Assembly: GCF_024204645.1 (NCBI RefSeq)
Contig: NZ_CP100351.1
Coordinates: 1,426,001 to 1,490,000, forward strand
Origin: Desulfomicrobium sp. ZS1
GTDB lineage: Bacteria > Desulfobacterota > Desulfovibrionia > Desulfovibrionales > Desulfomicrobiaceae
Length of the DNA stretch: 64,000 bases
Direction: 5' to 3'
Below, piece by piece: positions 47,469-57,238 of this stretch. A program made the position numbers and the translations under genes. The notes beneath the pieces are model-generated. The model saw only the letters and a program-made list of their open reading frames with translations, had not been told where the DNA came from and ran no database searches. Within the stretch, counting starts at the first letter, position 1. Every line of letters starts with the position of its first letter.

Positions 47469-49529
47469 ATGTCCAGAGAAGAACTGAACCGTCAGGCGTT
47501 TAAAGAAGAAGCCCTGGAACTTTTGGGCGAACTGGAAACCTCCCTTCTTGAACTTGAGGAAGACCCGGCAAACGACGATGTCATCAACCGGGTTTTCCGG
47601 GCCATGCACACCATCAAGGGCTCGGGGGCCATGTTCGGCTTTGAGGATATCGCTTCGTTCACCCACGAGGTGGAGACTGTCTTTGATCTGGCGCGCAATG
47701 GCCAGATTCTGGTATCCAAAGAACTTCTGGACCTGACGCTTCTGGCCAGGGACCATATCCTGTCCATGCTCGAAGGCGAGGAGCAGGGCCTGGGCGCGCG
47801 GGCCGGCGAGGTCATACGGGGGCTCAAAGCGCTGACTCCAAGCCGCACGCAGACTGAACAGGGCCCTGCGGTCAAGGCGTCTGCGCCGACCTGCGCCACG
47901 GATTCGTCCATGAACACCTGGCGCATCCGCTTCGCCCCGCCCAAGAATTTGTTCATGAGCGGGACAAACCCTGCGTCCCTCCTGGAAGAACTGTGCGAGA
48001 TGGGTGAACACCACATCATCATGCACATCAAGGATATCCCCGCCCTGCCCCAACTCAATCCCGAAGACTGTCTGGTCTGGTGGGACATCATCCTGACATC
48101 TACGGCCAGCGAAGACGATATCCGCGACGTGTTCATCTTCGTGGAAGAGGACAGCGACCTGACCATCCAGATGGTCGGCAGCTGTCAGGGCATCGACGAG
48201 GAATCCTACAAGCTCATCGGCCAGATCCTGGTCGAGAAGAACGACATCACCAAAGACGCCCTGGAGCGCATTTTGCTTGAGCGCAAGCCCATCGGACAGC
48301 TTTTGTCCGAGGCGGGGCTGGTCAGCGTAAGCCAGGTCGAGGCGGCATTGGTCGAGCAGCAGGAGGTCAAACGCCTGCGCCAGACGGCCAGCGCCGAGCC
48401 GCAGACGTCGAGCATCCGGGTCCCGGCGCAGAAGCTGGATTTTCTGGTCGATCTGGTCGGCGAACTGGTCACGGCCCAGGCGCGGCTGACCCAATTCGCC
48501 AGTGAGCAGAATGATGCAAGGCTGCAGGCCATCTCCGAAGAAATCGAGCGACTCTCCGATGAGCTGCGCGACAACACCCTCGGCATTCGCATGCTGCCCA
48601 TCGGCTCGACTTTTAGCCGTTTCAAGCGCCTGGTCCGCGACCTCTCGCAGGAGCTCGGCAAACGCATCGTGCTCGAAACCCACGGTGAAGACACTGAACT
48701 CGACAAAACCGTCATCGAGCGTCTGAACGATCCGCTGGTTCACCTGCTGCGCAACAGCATCGATCACGGCATCGAGAGTCCCGAGAAGCGTATGGCCCAG
48801 GGCAAGAATCCCGAAGGACGGATCGAACTCTCGGCCGAGCATTCCGGCGGCGAGGTGCTCATCCGCATCATCGATGACGGCGCGGGCATAGATCCCGAGC
48901 GCATCCGGGCCAAAGCCGTGGAAAAAGGGATTATTGCTCCGGACTCGATAATTTCGGACAAAGACACCCTCATGCTCATCTTCATGGCCGGCTTCTCCAC
49001 CGCCGAAAAGGTCACCAACGTTTCGGGGCGCGGCGTGGGCATGGACGTGGTCAAGCGTAACATCGACGCCCTGCGCGGGCGCATCTCCCTGGAGAGCGTC
49101 CCCGGCCAGGGCACCACCATCTCAGTGCGCATCCCGCTGACGCTGGCCATCATCGACGGCCTGCAGGTCCAGGTCGAAAACAGCTATTTCATCATGCCCC
49201 TCTCCGCCGTGGAGGAATGCGTGGAACTCATCCGCAAGGACAAGGACCGCGCCGATCTCATCAATCTGCGCGGCCAGATGGTGCCGTACGTCAGCCTGCG
49301 CGCCGGTTTCGAAATTCCGGGCCAGACTCCGGAGATCGAACAGGTCGTGGTCTGCAACTCCCAAGGACGGCGGGTCGGCATCGTCGTGGACCGGGTCATC
49401 GGCGAGCACCAGACCGTCATCAAGAGCCTGGGCAAGGTCTACCAGGACGTGCGCGGCATCTCCGGCGCGACCATCAAGGGCGATGGAAGCATGGCGCTTA
49501 TCCTTGATATCGCAGCTCTCGTGGCCTGA
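47469..49529 (+). CDS. cheA: Chemotaxis histidine kinase CheA
   Basis: This 686-residue kinase has an Hpt domain with phospho-acceptor H47 (FRAMHTIKGSGAMFGF) and a P2-like segment (about 148-240). Next come two tandem IGQxLxExxx motifs (about 249-298: IGQILVEKNDIT, IGQLLSEAGLVS) that resemble the MshEN/GspE N-terminal repeat. The dimerisation domain starts about 315 (LDFLVDLVGELVTAQARL). The ATPase has N429 in HLLRNSIDHG, DDGAG (469-473) and GRGVGMDVV (520-528). The C-terminus is a CheW-like P5 domain. The start at 47469 lies 17 bases after the cheY stop; 27 earlier codons overlap cheY in another frame and are rejected. Confidence 0.94.
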   Translation: MSREELNRQAFKEEALELLGELETSLLELEEDPANDDVINRVFRAMHTIKGSGAMFGFEDIASFTHEVETVFDLARNGQILVSKELLDLTLLARDHILSMLEGEEQGLGARAGEVIRGLKALTPSRTQTEQGPAVKASAPTCATDSSMNTWRIRFAPPKNLFMSGTNPASLLEELCEMGEHHIIMHIKDIPALPQLNPEDCLVWWDIILTSTASEDDIRDVFIFVEEDSDLTIQMVGSCQGIDEESYKLIGQILVEKNDITKDALERILLERKPIGQLLSEAGLVSVSQVEAALVEQQEVKRLRQTASAEPQTSSIRVPAQKLDFLVDLVGELVTAQARLTQFASEQNDARLQAISEEIERLSDELRDNTLGIRMLPIGSTFSRFKRLVRDLSQELGKRIVLETHGEDTELDKTVIERLNDPLVHLLRNSIDHGIESPEKRMAQGKNPEGRIELSAEHSGGEVLIRIIDDGAGIDPERIRAKAVEKGIIAPDSIISDKDTLMLIFMAGFSTAEKVTNVSGRGVGMDVVKRNIDALRGRISLESVPGQGTTISVRIPLTLAIIDGLQVQVENSYFIMPLSAVEECVELIRKDKDRADLINLRGQMVPYVSLRAGFEIPGQTPEIEQVVVCNSQGRRVGIVVDRVIGEHQTVIKSLGKVYQDVRGISGATIKGDGSMALILDIAALVA

Positions 49530-49532
49530 TCC

Positions 49533-50378
49533 ATGTACGACGCAAACGGCCAGACCGCGCCGCTCATGACCGACAAGGAACTCAAGCAGTTCAGCGAGTT
49601 CATCTATTCTGAGCTTGGCATCAAGATCACCCAGACCAAGAAGACCATGCTGCAGGCCCGTCTGCAGCGCCGTCTGCGCACGCTGAACATGAAGTCCTAC
49701 GGGCAGTATCTTGAATACCTGCAGTCCTTGAAGGGGCTGGAGGTCGAATTGCCGCAGATGGTCGACGCGGTGACCACCAACACCACCAGCTTTTTCCGCG
49801 AACCGAAGCATTTCGAATACCTGTCCCAGATCATTCTGCCGCAGTGGCAAAAAAAGCATCCCGGCCGGACTTTTGCCGTCTGGAACGCGGGCTGCTCATC
49901 CGGGGAGGAGCCCTACACCACGGCCATGACCCTTATGGACTACCACCAGCGGGTCAGTCCCCTGCGCTTCACCATCGTGGCCACGGACATCTCCACCGAC
50001 ATTCTCAAAAAAGCCGCCCGCGCCGTGTACGAAGATGAAAAAATCGGGACCATTCCGGTGGAGTTCAGGCGTAAATTTTTGCTGCGCAGCAAGGACAAGA
50101 GCAGGCGGATGGTCCGCATCATTCCGGAGCTGCGCGACACGGTCAGTTTCAGGCGCCTCAATTTCATGGATGACTTTCAGTTCCGCGAGAAAATGGACCT
50201 GATTTTCTGCCGCAACGTCATGATCTATTTCGATAAAAAGACCCAGAATGAGCTTGTCCAGAAATTCTGCAACCACCTCGAACCCGGCGGATATCTGTTC
50301 ATCGGCCATTCCGAAAGCCTGGCCGGTACGGACCTGCCGCTAAAACAGCTGGCTCCGGCCACCTACATGCGCATCTAA
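49533..50378 (+). CDS. cheR: Chemoreceptor glutamate methyltransferase CheR
   Basis: This 281-residue enzyme uses S-adenosylmethionine to methylate receptor glutamates. An N-terminal helical domain (about 12-80) precedes TNTTSFFREPKHFEYL. The SAM loop VWNAGCSSGEEPYTTAM, FTIVATDIS, LIFCRNVMIYFDKKTQ and LEPGGYLFIGHSESL are all intact. It begins 3 bases after the cheA stop and closes the operon. Its beta-subdomain would be the expected partner for C-terminal receptor tethers such as EFERF in the receptor and possibly the VELF repeats. Confidence 0.95.
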   Translation: MYDANGQTAPLMTDKELKQFSEFIYSELGIKITQTKKTMLQARLQRRLRTLNMKSYGQYLEYLQSLKGLEVELPQMVDAVTTNTTSFFREPKHFEYLSQIILPQWQKKHPGRTFAVWNAGCSSGEEPYTTAMTLMDYHQRVSPLRFTIVATDISTDILKKAARAVYEDEKIGTIPVEFRRKFLLRSKDKSRRMVRIIPELRDTVSFRRLNFMDDFQFREKMDLIFCRNVMIYFDKKTQNELVQKFCNHLEPGGYLFIGHSESLAGTDLPLKQLAPATYMRI

Positions 50379-50405
50379 TCTCCTGACATCCGGCCGGTCC
50401 TTTCC

Positions 50406-51545
50406 CTACAGGGCCGGCAAGCTGACCCAAAATATTGTGCCCGCAGGTTCTTCGGAAGAAAACCCGACCTCCCCGCCGAGATAATTCTCCGCCAGCAGCT
50501 TGATGGAATAAGTGCCCAGCCCCCGGTCCTGGCCCTTGGTCGAAAACGAGCGTTTGAAGACCTGTAGCCGGACCGATTTTTCCATGACGGCGGGATTACC
50601 TACCCAGAACACCGCCCTGTCCTTTTCCCTGCGCAGCCCAGCGGTGACGATTCCACCTGCCTGGGTGGCTTCCAGCGCGTTTATGAGCATGTTGACCAGA
50701 ATCCTGCGCAGCAGGGAAAAATCGGAGGACACGGCCACATTGACGCTGCCTGCGTCAAGGTGGATGTTTTTGCCCAGAGCCTTGGGATGGGTGCGAAATT
50801 CTCCGACAACGGACTGTACGATCTCAAGTCCCTGCAGCGTTATCTTGAGAGTCGCGTATTCATTTCTTTCCGCAGCCAAGAGCTGCTTCTGTTTCTGGAT
50901 CTCGTCGACCAGGGCGAAGAGCGAGGACTTGGCCATGTGGGCGATCTCCCGGGCGTCCTCGGGCACTTCGTTCATGAGGATGTCGACCAGATTTCTGGCC
51001 CCGCCCGCGGAATTCAGGATGTCGTGAAAAAAGATCCGCTCCAGGGCCTGGCGGCGCTTTTCGTCGCCGATGTCACGAAGCGTGAGTACGTAGTATGTGC
51101 CATCCGGGGTTTCCCAAGGGGATACAAAAACCCGCAGATCTTTCGCCTCGGTTGCGCCGTGCTCGTCGCGGCACAAAAGCTGGCATTCATGCTCGGACTT
51201 TTCCCGGGTTTCCATGCTCTCCAGGATCGCCCGCAACGCTCCGCACTCGCGACAATAACGGGACGTTCCGCATCCGCTTGCTCCCACATCGGAATACACG
51301 CAGCCCATGGCCTCACCTGGGCGTTTGGCCAGGAATGGGGTCAGGTCGCTGGCCCCGGCGATGTCGGTAAAGGCCTTGTTGGCAAAGACAATCTGACGGC
51401 AGGAATCCAGCACCAGCAGCGGCAGCGGAAAAAAATCAAAATATTCGGAGCAGGTATGATTTTTGATCCGGGCATGTTCCGCCTGGACATCGGTGATGGA
51501 CATGCGCCCGCCAGGAGCGCAGAGATTTTCGCATTTTTCATTCAT
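50406..51545 (-). CDS. Short PAS sensor histidine kinase with cysteine cluster
   Basis: This 379-residue soluble kinase has one PAS domain (about 33-160). The cysteine set is C82, C92, C98 and C101 (GCVYSDVGASGCGTSRYCREC), which could bind iron-sulfur or zinc. The phospho-acceptor is H174 in IFFHDILNSAGG. The ATPase part has an N-box (VNMLINALEAT) and GLGTYSIKLLAENYLGG. Its G1 box is atypical (VGNPAVM in place of DxGxG), a variant seen in a subgroup of such kinases. There is no receiver in the protein. It may start at 51545 or at an ATG at 51503. It lies 49 bases after the large hybrid kinase upstream and is convergent with cheR. Confidence 0.85.
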   Translation of the reverse strand: MNEKCENLCAPGGRMSITDVQAEHARIKNHTCSEYFDFFPLPLLVLDSCRQIVFANKAFTDIAGASDLTPFLAKRPGEAMGCVYSDVGASGCGTSRYCRECGALRAILESMETREKSEHECQLLCRDEHGATEAKDLRVFVSPWETPDGTYYVLTLRDIGDEKRRQALERIFFHDILNSAGGARNLVDILMNEVPEDAREIAHMAKSSLFALVDEIQKQKQLLAAERNEYATLKITLQGLEIVQSVVGEFRTHPKALGKNIHLDAGSVNVAVSSDFSLLRRILVNMLINALEATQAGGIVTAGLRREKDRAVFWVGNPAVMEKSVRLQVFKRSFSTKGQDRGLGTYSIKLLAENYLGGEVGFSSEEPAGTIFWVSLPAL

Positions 51546-51594
51546 GATGGATCGCTTGTGTGAAAATGTTGATCTGAATGGCAGGTGCGCTTCT

Positions 51595-54500
51595 TCAAGC
51601 CCGTGAGTACTTCAGAAGTACCCTCTCCAGGTCCACCATGCTTATGGGTTTGGCCAGATAATCGTCCATTCCGGCTTGCAGAAAGCGCTCTCTGTCACCG
51701 CTCATGGCATAGGCGGTGAGGGCGATGATGGGTACGGATTTCATTTCTTCTCCGGCCAACCCGACGCGGATGGCCTGGGTTGTTTCCACGCCGTCCATGA
51801 CAGGCATCTGGATGTCCATGAGCACCAGATCAAACGTTTCCCGGCGCAGGGCGGCAAGAGCCTGGCGACCGTCTTCGACCTGAATCGGCTTGGTTTTCAA
51901 TTTGCGCAGGATCATGGCCACCGAGACGCTGCTGACGTGGTCGTCCTCGACCACCAGGACCTTCAGCCCTTCACGGACCTGACCCTGCGACGAGTCGGCC
52001 TGCAGCGCATTTGCCTCCAGGGGGGGCGCGATATCGAAGCTGGCCGTAAAATACATGGTTGTGCCTACCCCTTCCTCGCTCTCCACGGAGATGTTTCCGC
52101 CCATCAGTTCAACCAGGCGCTTGCAGATGGAGAGCCCAAGGCCTGCACCCTGATAGCTGCGCGTGTACCCCTGGCTGACCTGGGAGAAGGGTTTGAAAAG
52201 AGTGCCTAGTTTGTCATCGGGGATGCCGATGCCGTTGTCGGCAATGGAGAAGAGCACCCGGCACTGCCCATCTCTGGATGTGGGCAGGCGGGAAGCTCGT
52301 AGATTCACGTTGCCGCCGTGGGTGAATTTGAGTGCGTTGCCGACCAGGTTGGTCAGGACCTGTTGCAGGCGGGCGGTATCGCCCAGCAGCCGTCGCGGGA
52401 TGTTCGGATCAATTTCAAGTTCGAATGAAATTCCGTCTTGCCTGATGACGGGGATGAAAAGAGCCTTGAGCTGATCCAGAACGTGATGCAGCTCCAGAGG
52501 TTCGCTCTGGATGCTCATTTTTCCGGATTCGATCCTGGACAGGTCGAGGATATCGGTCAGCAGTCGGATCAACCGCTCGCAGGACTGCAGGCCCGTCAGC
52601 GCATAATCCTCCTGCTCGGCGTTGAGACCGGTCAGCCCCAGGAGCTGCAGCATGCCCATGATCCCATTTAACGGGGTGCGCAGTTCGTGACTCATGTTGG
52701 CCAGGAATTCGGATTTGGCCTGGTTCGCGGCAAGCGCCTGCTCCTTGGCCCTTCTGAGTTCCGTGATATCGAGCGCGTATTCCACGACCCCCAGAATGTT
52801 CCCGCATTCGTCCTTGATCGGGTTCAAATAGAGCTGAAAAGCCCGGCCCGTGATGATTTCCCTGGGGTCACCGGGCTGCGTGACCTCAAACACGGAATTT
52901 CCGGTTGAGAGCACTTCCTCCATCTTGCACCACGGGCAGGGTACGTCTCTGTTCTGGAACAGCTCGAAACATTTGCGGCCCAAAATTTTCATGCTGTCTG
53001 TTTTTTCACCGAAGATGGACTGGGCCTTGAATCTATTCGCATTGACCACGCGATACGCTGTGTCCATGACGCTTAAGGAACCGGGCATGACATCGATGAT
53101 CGACTGCAGCCGCATGTTGGCCCGACGAAGTTCTTCTTCAACGTTTTTGCGGACGGTGACGTCCCGCGCTACGGCGTAGACAAGATCCCCCTGCGGTGTG
53201 GAACGCCATTCGATCCAGCGGTAGGAGCCGTCCCGGCAAAGATAACGATTTTCAAAATTGAGGATCGTTTCCTGTTGGCTCAGAATCGAGATGGCGCTGA
53301 GCGTCTTTTCTTTGTCGTCCGGATGGACAAAATCCAGAAAGCTGCGACCAACGAGCTCTTCCAGAGGATAGCCGAACACTTCCTCCCACTGTGGATTGAG
53401 GCGCACAAACTCTCCCCTACTGTTGGCGATGCACAACAGGTCGAGGCTGCTTGTGAAATAGCGGTCCAGTTCTTCCTGCTTGTTAAGCAGCGCCTGTTCC
53501 GACTCGGCCCGCAGCAAGGCCAGACCCACCGCCCTGCTGACCATCTCCAGCAGGGATATTTCATCTTCGCGCCACGTTCTGCCCGTAACGCAGTTGTCCA
53601 TGCCCAGAAATCCCCACCACGAATCCCCGCAAAAAATGGGCAAGGCCAAAAGCGACACAATCCCCTGCGCCTCCAAAATCCCACGGCCGGCTTCCGGCAT
53701 GTCCTTCACGATCTGCGCGAAGGGCCTACCAGCTTGCAACGTGGGCAGAAACAATGGCGAGATCTCACTGTAGGGCAGTCGTTGCAGACGCGCGTCGTCA
53801 AGATGGCTGGTTATGCCGGGCGCACAGCTCTCATGGATCTGGGTCATGCACAGACCGCTCTTGGGATCGGTCTCGTTTTGAAAAATATAGATCCGACTAA
53901 TCTGGGTGATCTTCTGCAGCGTTCGAGTGACCATGGACAAGCGTTCGTCCATGGACGAATCTCCAGCCAGCACATTCAGACATGCCGCCGCCGCCAGCAG
54001 GGCATTTTCTCCACACTTGCGGTCGGTGATGTCGTGCGCGGTGATGACCACCTCGCTTACGTTGCCGCTTAGGTCCCGCACCGGGTGATATTGCAATCTT
54101 CGATGAATCGCTTCGCCGTCCTTGCCGGGCAAAACGTTTTCAAAGCAAATTTCCCTGCCTGCGAAGGCATCATCCAATCGGGGCTGAACCTGTGTGAGGA
54201 AATATTCTTCCCCCAACAGATCGGCAACGGTGCGTCCTTCGATCTCATGCCGAGGTTTGCCGAACTCGCGCCCATAGGCGTCATTGACGACAATGTAACG
54301 ATAGTTTCTGTCCACGATGGACATAAGATCGTCCACCCTGGAAATGATCCGCTCATACTGGAGCAGCCGCGCCGTCTGCCGACGGAGCGTTTCGTTCTGG
54401 CGCAACCGTCTTATGCCCTGCGAGATGCTTTCGCCAATATCCGCGAAAAGAATCCGTTCGTGGGTTTCTGCGACAAGGTTTCTGGGAATGGACACGGTCA

Positions 54501-54924
54501 AAATACCGAATATTTGTCCGTCAGTCTGAAGGCATATGGAAATTCCCGAATGATCCGCGTAGGTTTCTGCCAACGGACAGTCGCCGCATTCTTTGGATGG
54601 TTCGGTAAAAATCACTGGCTGCGAAGTTTGAAGGACCTCCACTACGCATCTGGTAAACCGGCATTCCTGAAAACGCTGGCGCATGGCATTGAAAGGATCT
54701 CCCACGCCGGTCTGCGCCCAATGGGTCATCATGCGTTCATGGTCGAAGAGGATGATCCAGGCACTGTTATACCCCCGGTTGGCCACAAGAGCCTGGCAAA
54801 CGCCGTGAAGGAGCTGACCCTCATCCAACGCGTCGGCGATGATCCTGCCGATTGATGCGTGGGTTTTGAGCATGGCCGCCATATGCTCGATCAACAGAGG
54901 TTCCCTGCTTTGGTCCAAATCCAT
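51595..54924 (-). CDS. Hybrid histidine kinase with GAF-PAS-GAF-PAS-PAS input
   Basis: This 1109-residue soluble kinase has GAF (about 20-195), PAS (200-320), GAF (330-485), PAS (490-610) and PAS (615-745, with CPWC after RDVP). The histidine is in [15 protein letters not shown] (about 765); an ATPase domain with GAGLGLSICKRL and a receiver with LVLMDIQMPVMDG follow. The first GAF has a cysteine group (KECGDCPLAE) that might hold a cofactor. The frame allows a GTG start at 54927, but GCGGAG is better placed for the ATG at 54924. Together with the short kinase downstream it may form an operon. Confidence 0.9.
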   Translation of the reverse strand: MDLDQSREPLLIEHMAAMLKTHASIGRIIADALDEGQLLHGVCQALVANRGYNSAWIILFDHERMMTHWAQTGVGDPFNAMRQRFQECRFTRCVVEVLQTSQPVIFTEPSKECGDCPLAETYADHSGISICLQTDGQIFGILTVSIPRNLVAETHERILFADIGESISQGIRRLRQNETLRRQTARLLQYERIISRVDDLMSIVDRNYRYIVVNDAYGREFGKPRHEIEGRTVADLLGEEYFLTQVQPRLDDAFAGREICFENVLPGKDGEAIHRRLQYHPVRDLSGNVSEVVITAHDITDRKCGENALLAAAACLNVLAGDSSMDERLSMVTRTLQKITQISRIYIFQNETDPKSGLCMTQIHESCAPGITSHLDDARLQRLPYSEISPLFLPTLQAGRPFAQIVKDMPEAGRGILEAQGIVSLLALPIFCGDSWWGFLGMDNCVTGRTWREDEISLLEMVSRAVGLALLRAESEQALLNKQEELDRYFTSSLDLLCIANSRGEFVRLNPQWEEVFGYPLEELVGRSFLDFVHPDDKEKTLSAISILSQQETILNFENRYLCRDGSYRWIEWRSTPQGDLVYAVARDVTVRKNVEEELRRANMRLQSIIDVMPGSLSVMDTAYRVVNANRFKAQSIFGEKTDSMKILGRKCFELFQNRDVPCPWCKMEEVLSTGNSVFEVTQPGDPREIITGRAFQLYLNPIKDECGNILGVVEYALDITELRRAKEQALAANQAKSEFLANMSHELRTPLNGIMGMLQLLGLTGLNAEQEDYALTGLQSCERLIRLLTDILDLSRIESGKMSIQSEPLELHHVLDQLKALFIPVIRQDGISFELEIDPNIPRRLLGDTARLQQVLTNLVGNALKFTHGGNVNLRASRLPTSRDGQCRVLFSIADNGIGIPDDKLGTLFKPFSQVSQGYTRSYQGAGLGLSICKRLVELMGGNISVESEEGVGTTMYFTASFDIAPPLEANALQADSSQGQVREGLKVLVVEDDHVSSVSVAMILRKLKTKPIQVEDGRQALAALRRETFDLVLMDIQMPVMDGVETTQAIRVGLAGEEMKSVPIIALTAYAMSGDRERFLQAGMDDYLAKPISMVDLERVLLKYSRA

Positions 54925-55141
54925 CACGTTTACTCCGCTATAAAAAAATGCTCGCTTATCGAGAAAGAGAGTTTCCGTTCATGACCGGCATCTGAAGATC
55001 TATACGCATGCAGCCAATGCCGTGTTCATAAGGCAGTCAACGCCCCTGCTTGTGTTTTCGTACGCCATCTTTGAGGAATGCGTGCGATGGCGATGTGAGA
55101 TGCTCCGTTATGGAAAAGGCAACATGCTGATTTCATATTTT
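54925..55141. other. 217-base intergenic gap between two kinase genes
   Basis: No gene or clear terminator is visible. The minus strand carries an A/T-rich stretch (ATTTTTTTATAG) and GCGGAG just before the hybrid kinase, so its promoter probably lies here. A plus-strand frame of 78 codons overlaps the neighbouring kinase and is not supported. Confidence 0.4.
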
Positions 55142-57166
55142 TTAAGCTTTGCACGTGTTGTCGGCGAGGGGGAGCGTGAAATAGAATGTCGTGCCCTGTC
55201 CGGGGCTGCTTTCCGCCCAGATCGTGCCGCCGTGCTTTTCGACGAATTCCTTGCATAGGATGAGCCCGAGGCCTGTGCTCGCTTCTCCCTCGGTGCCGGG
55301 CCGCGTGATCTTGTTGTCGAGGGAAAAGAGCATGGACAGAGTGTGTTGGTCCATGCCCACGCCTTCATCCTGCACCGCGACCGTGACCATGTCCCCATCG
55401 TGACGAGCAGTTATACGTACCTGCCCGCCCCGGTTCGAGAACTTCAGGGCATTGGAAATGATGTTCCGGAGCACGGTACCTATCATGGGCGGATCGATGC
55501 ATACAATCAGATCATCCGGAGTCTCGTCACGCAGGACGACCCCCTTCTGGTCGGCCACGGAATGCGTGAAATCCAGGCTCGCCCTGACGACTCCTTTCAA
55601 CAGAAAACGACTTGGCGAACAGGTCAACAGCCCTTGCTGGACTCTGGCCCACTCCAGAAGATTTTCCAGCAACGCGTAAATGCGAACAGAGCTTGCGTAC
55701 AGGGCGTCCAAAGACCTGTTGACCTCCTTCACCGTCAATTCCTCGAAATCTTCGACCAGAATTTTGGTCAGGGAAAGAAAACCCGATATGGGCGATTTGA
55801 GATCATGGGCAATGATGGAAAAAAACATGTCCTTTTCAGCAATCGCATTGCGCAGTTCCGCATTGACCCGCCTAATTTCCTCTTCGGATTTTATGCGGTC
55901 GCTGATGTCACGCACCGCAGCCACGCGCCTGATTTCGCCGTTGATTTCAAAATTTCGCGCCTCAAGCTCGACAAAAACGACTTCCCCGTTTTTTTTCACA
56001 AACCTGACGACATACGGTCGTGCATATTCCTTGACTATATTTTTGCGGACAATGTCCCGATCCTGCTCATGAACCAACAAATCGAGAATGTTTTTGTCGA
56101 GTATTTCCTGCGGTTCATAACCAAGAAGTCTGGCCAGGGCGGCATTCAAATCTACGATGACGCCTTTTTTGTGGATGACAATTCCCTCCATGGTCACATC
56201 TGAAAGCAGCCGATAGCGCATTTCGTTTTCTCGGCAAGCCAGCTCTGCTGATTTGCGATCCGAAATATCGCGGCAGAAACAGACAAGCATGCCCCCGTGC
56301 AGATCAAGATAGGACGCCGAGACTTCCACATCGAAAATGCTGCCGTCTTTTCGGCGATGCTTTGTTTCAAAAAGTTCGGAGCCGTTTTCGATGATGCGCG
56401 CAAGACGCGTCTCGGTCGTGACTCTGTCTTCCAGTGCGTCCAAATCGCCTATGCGCAGTCCTCCTTCAAGCTCCTCTTTGGTGTAGCCCGTCATGCGGCA
56501 ATAGGCGTCGTTGATGTCGGTCAGGCGTCCGCCCGCATCGACGACCCAGAATCCGTCCTGGGTGGTTTCAAGGATGGAAGTCAGGAAGCGCTCCCGCTCC
56601 TGCAGGTTCTTTTCCATCGAGGCCTGCTCTGTGATGTCGCTCAAGATCAGAAGCAGTCGCCGGTTGTTTTCCGATTCCTGCCTGTGATTCTCGATTCTGC
56701 CGACACAGCGCACCGTGCGATGGCAACCGGACAGGGCGAAGCTCAATTCCTTGCCTTCGGGGTTCTTGAAAAACGCCTTGAAACGGCCCAGAAAAGCCGA
56801 ACGGTCCAATGTGGAAATGAAATCGATCAAGGCCTTGCCGCAAAGCAGATAGGGGTCCTTTTCCACCATTTCGGCAAAGGTTTGATTGGTCTGGGCAATG
56901 ATTCCGTTATGGTCGATGGTCAGATACCCGACTGGGGCGTCATTGTAGAGACGCGCAAAACGGTCCCGTGCGATTTCAAACTGTTTCTGGGTGTCGCGCA
57001 GTTCCTCGTTCTGAAGCTCAAGCTCGATCTGGTATACCTGATAATCATGAAACAGGGTCTTTATTTCTTCCAGGGAAAGATTCTCGACCGTGCTTACGGA
57101 TTGCGCCAGGCGTGCTTCGGCTTGCTCACGCAATTTTTTCTTCTTGGCTTCAAAGGTCGCTGTCAT
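55142..57166 (-). CDS. PAS sensor histidine kinase without receiver
   Basis: This 674-residue soluble kinase starts with a basic coiled coil (about 5-75, ending QIELELQNEELRDTQKQFE). Three PAS domains follow (about 80-195, 200-315, 320-435). The histidine is in FFSIIAHDLKSPISGF (about 455), the HDLKSP type, different from the HEIRTP box of the hybrid kinases here. The ATPase domain has NIISNALKFSNRGG, DEGVGMD and TGLGLILCKEFVEKHGG. Its last PAS is closely related to one in the kinase at 60656. It lacks a receiver, so a separate regulator must take the phosphate; none is adjacent. It follows the CheB-CheR fusion by 72 bases. Confidence 0.9.
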   Translation of the reverse strand: MTATFEAKKKKLREQAEARLAQSVSTVENLSLEEIKTLFHDYQVYQIELELQNEELRDTQKQFEIARDRFARLYNDAPVGYLTIDHNGIIAQTNQTFAEMVEKDPYLLCGKALIDFISTLDRSAFLGRFKAFFKNPEGKELSFALSGCHRTVRCVGRIENHRQESENNRRLLLILSDITEQASMEKNLQERERFLTSILETTQDGFWVVDAGGRLTDINDAYCRMTGYTKEELEGGLRIGDLDALEDRVTTETRLARIIENGSELFETKHRRKDGSIFDVEVSASYLDLHGGMLVCFCRDISDRKSAELACRENEMRYRLLSDVTMEGIVIHKKGVIVDLNAALARLLGYEPQEILDKNILDLLVHEQDRDIVRKNIVKEYARPYVVRFVKKNGEVVFVELEARNFEINGEIRRVAAVRDISDRIKSEEEIRRVNAELRNAIAEKDMFFSIIAHDLKSPISGFLSLTKILVEDFEELTVKEVNRSLDALYASSVRIYALLENLLEWARVQQGLLTCSPSRFLLKGVVRASLDFTHSVADQKGVVLRDETPDDLIVCIDPPMIGTVLRNIISNALKFSNRGGQVRITARHDGDMVTVAVQDEGVGMDQHTLSMLFSLDNKITRPGTEGEASTGLGLILCKEFVEKHGGTIWAESSPGQGTTFYFTLPLADNTCKA

Positions 57167-57197
57167 GGCTCTCTCATGTTTTGGTTGTCAGTGATCA

Positions 57198-57231
57198 CTT
57201 TAAGATAATTGATAAAATGGTCATCTTAAAG
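57198..57231. repeat. AT-rich 9-bp inverted repeat between the CheB-CheR fusion and the next kinase
   Basis: CTTTAAGAT (57198-57206) and ATCTTAAAG (57223-57231) pair perfectly around a 16-base spacer. It lies within 75 bases between two minus-strand genes and could be an operator or a weak RNA hairpin. No T-run follows. Confidence 0.5.
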
Positions 57232-57238
57232 ACACTGG

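Noticed and set aside
50390-50417. CCGGCC/GGCCGG pair between cheR and the short kinase
   Set aside because: Only a 6-bp stem with a 16-base loop, no T-run, and it overlaps the kinase stop codon; too weak to call a terminator.
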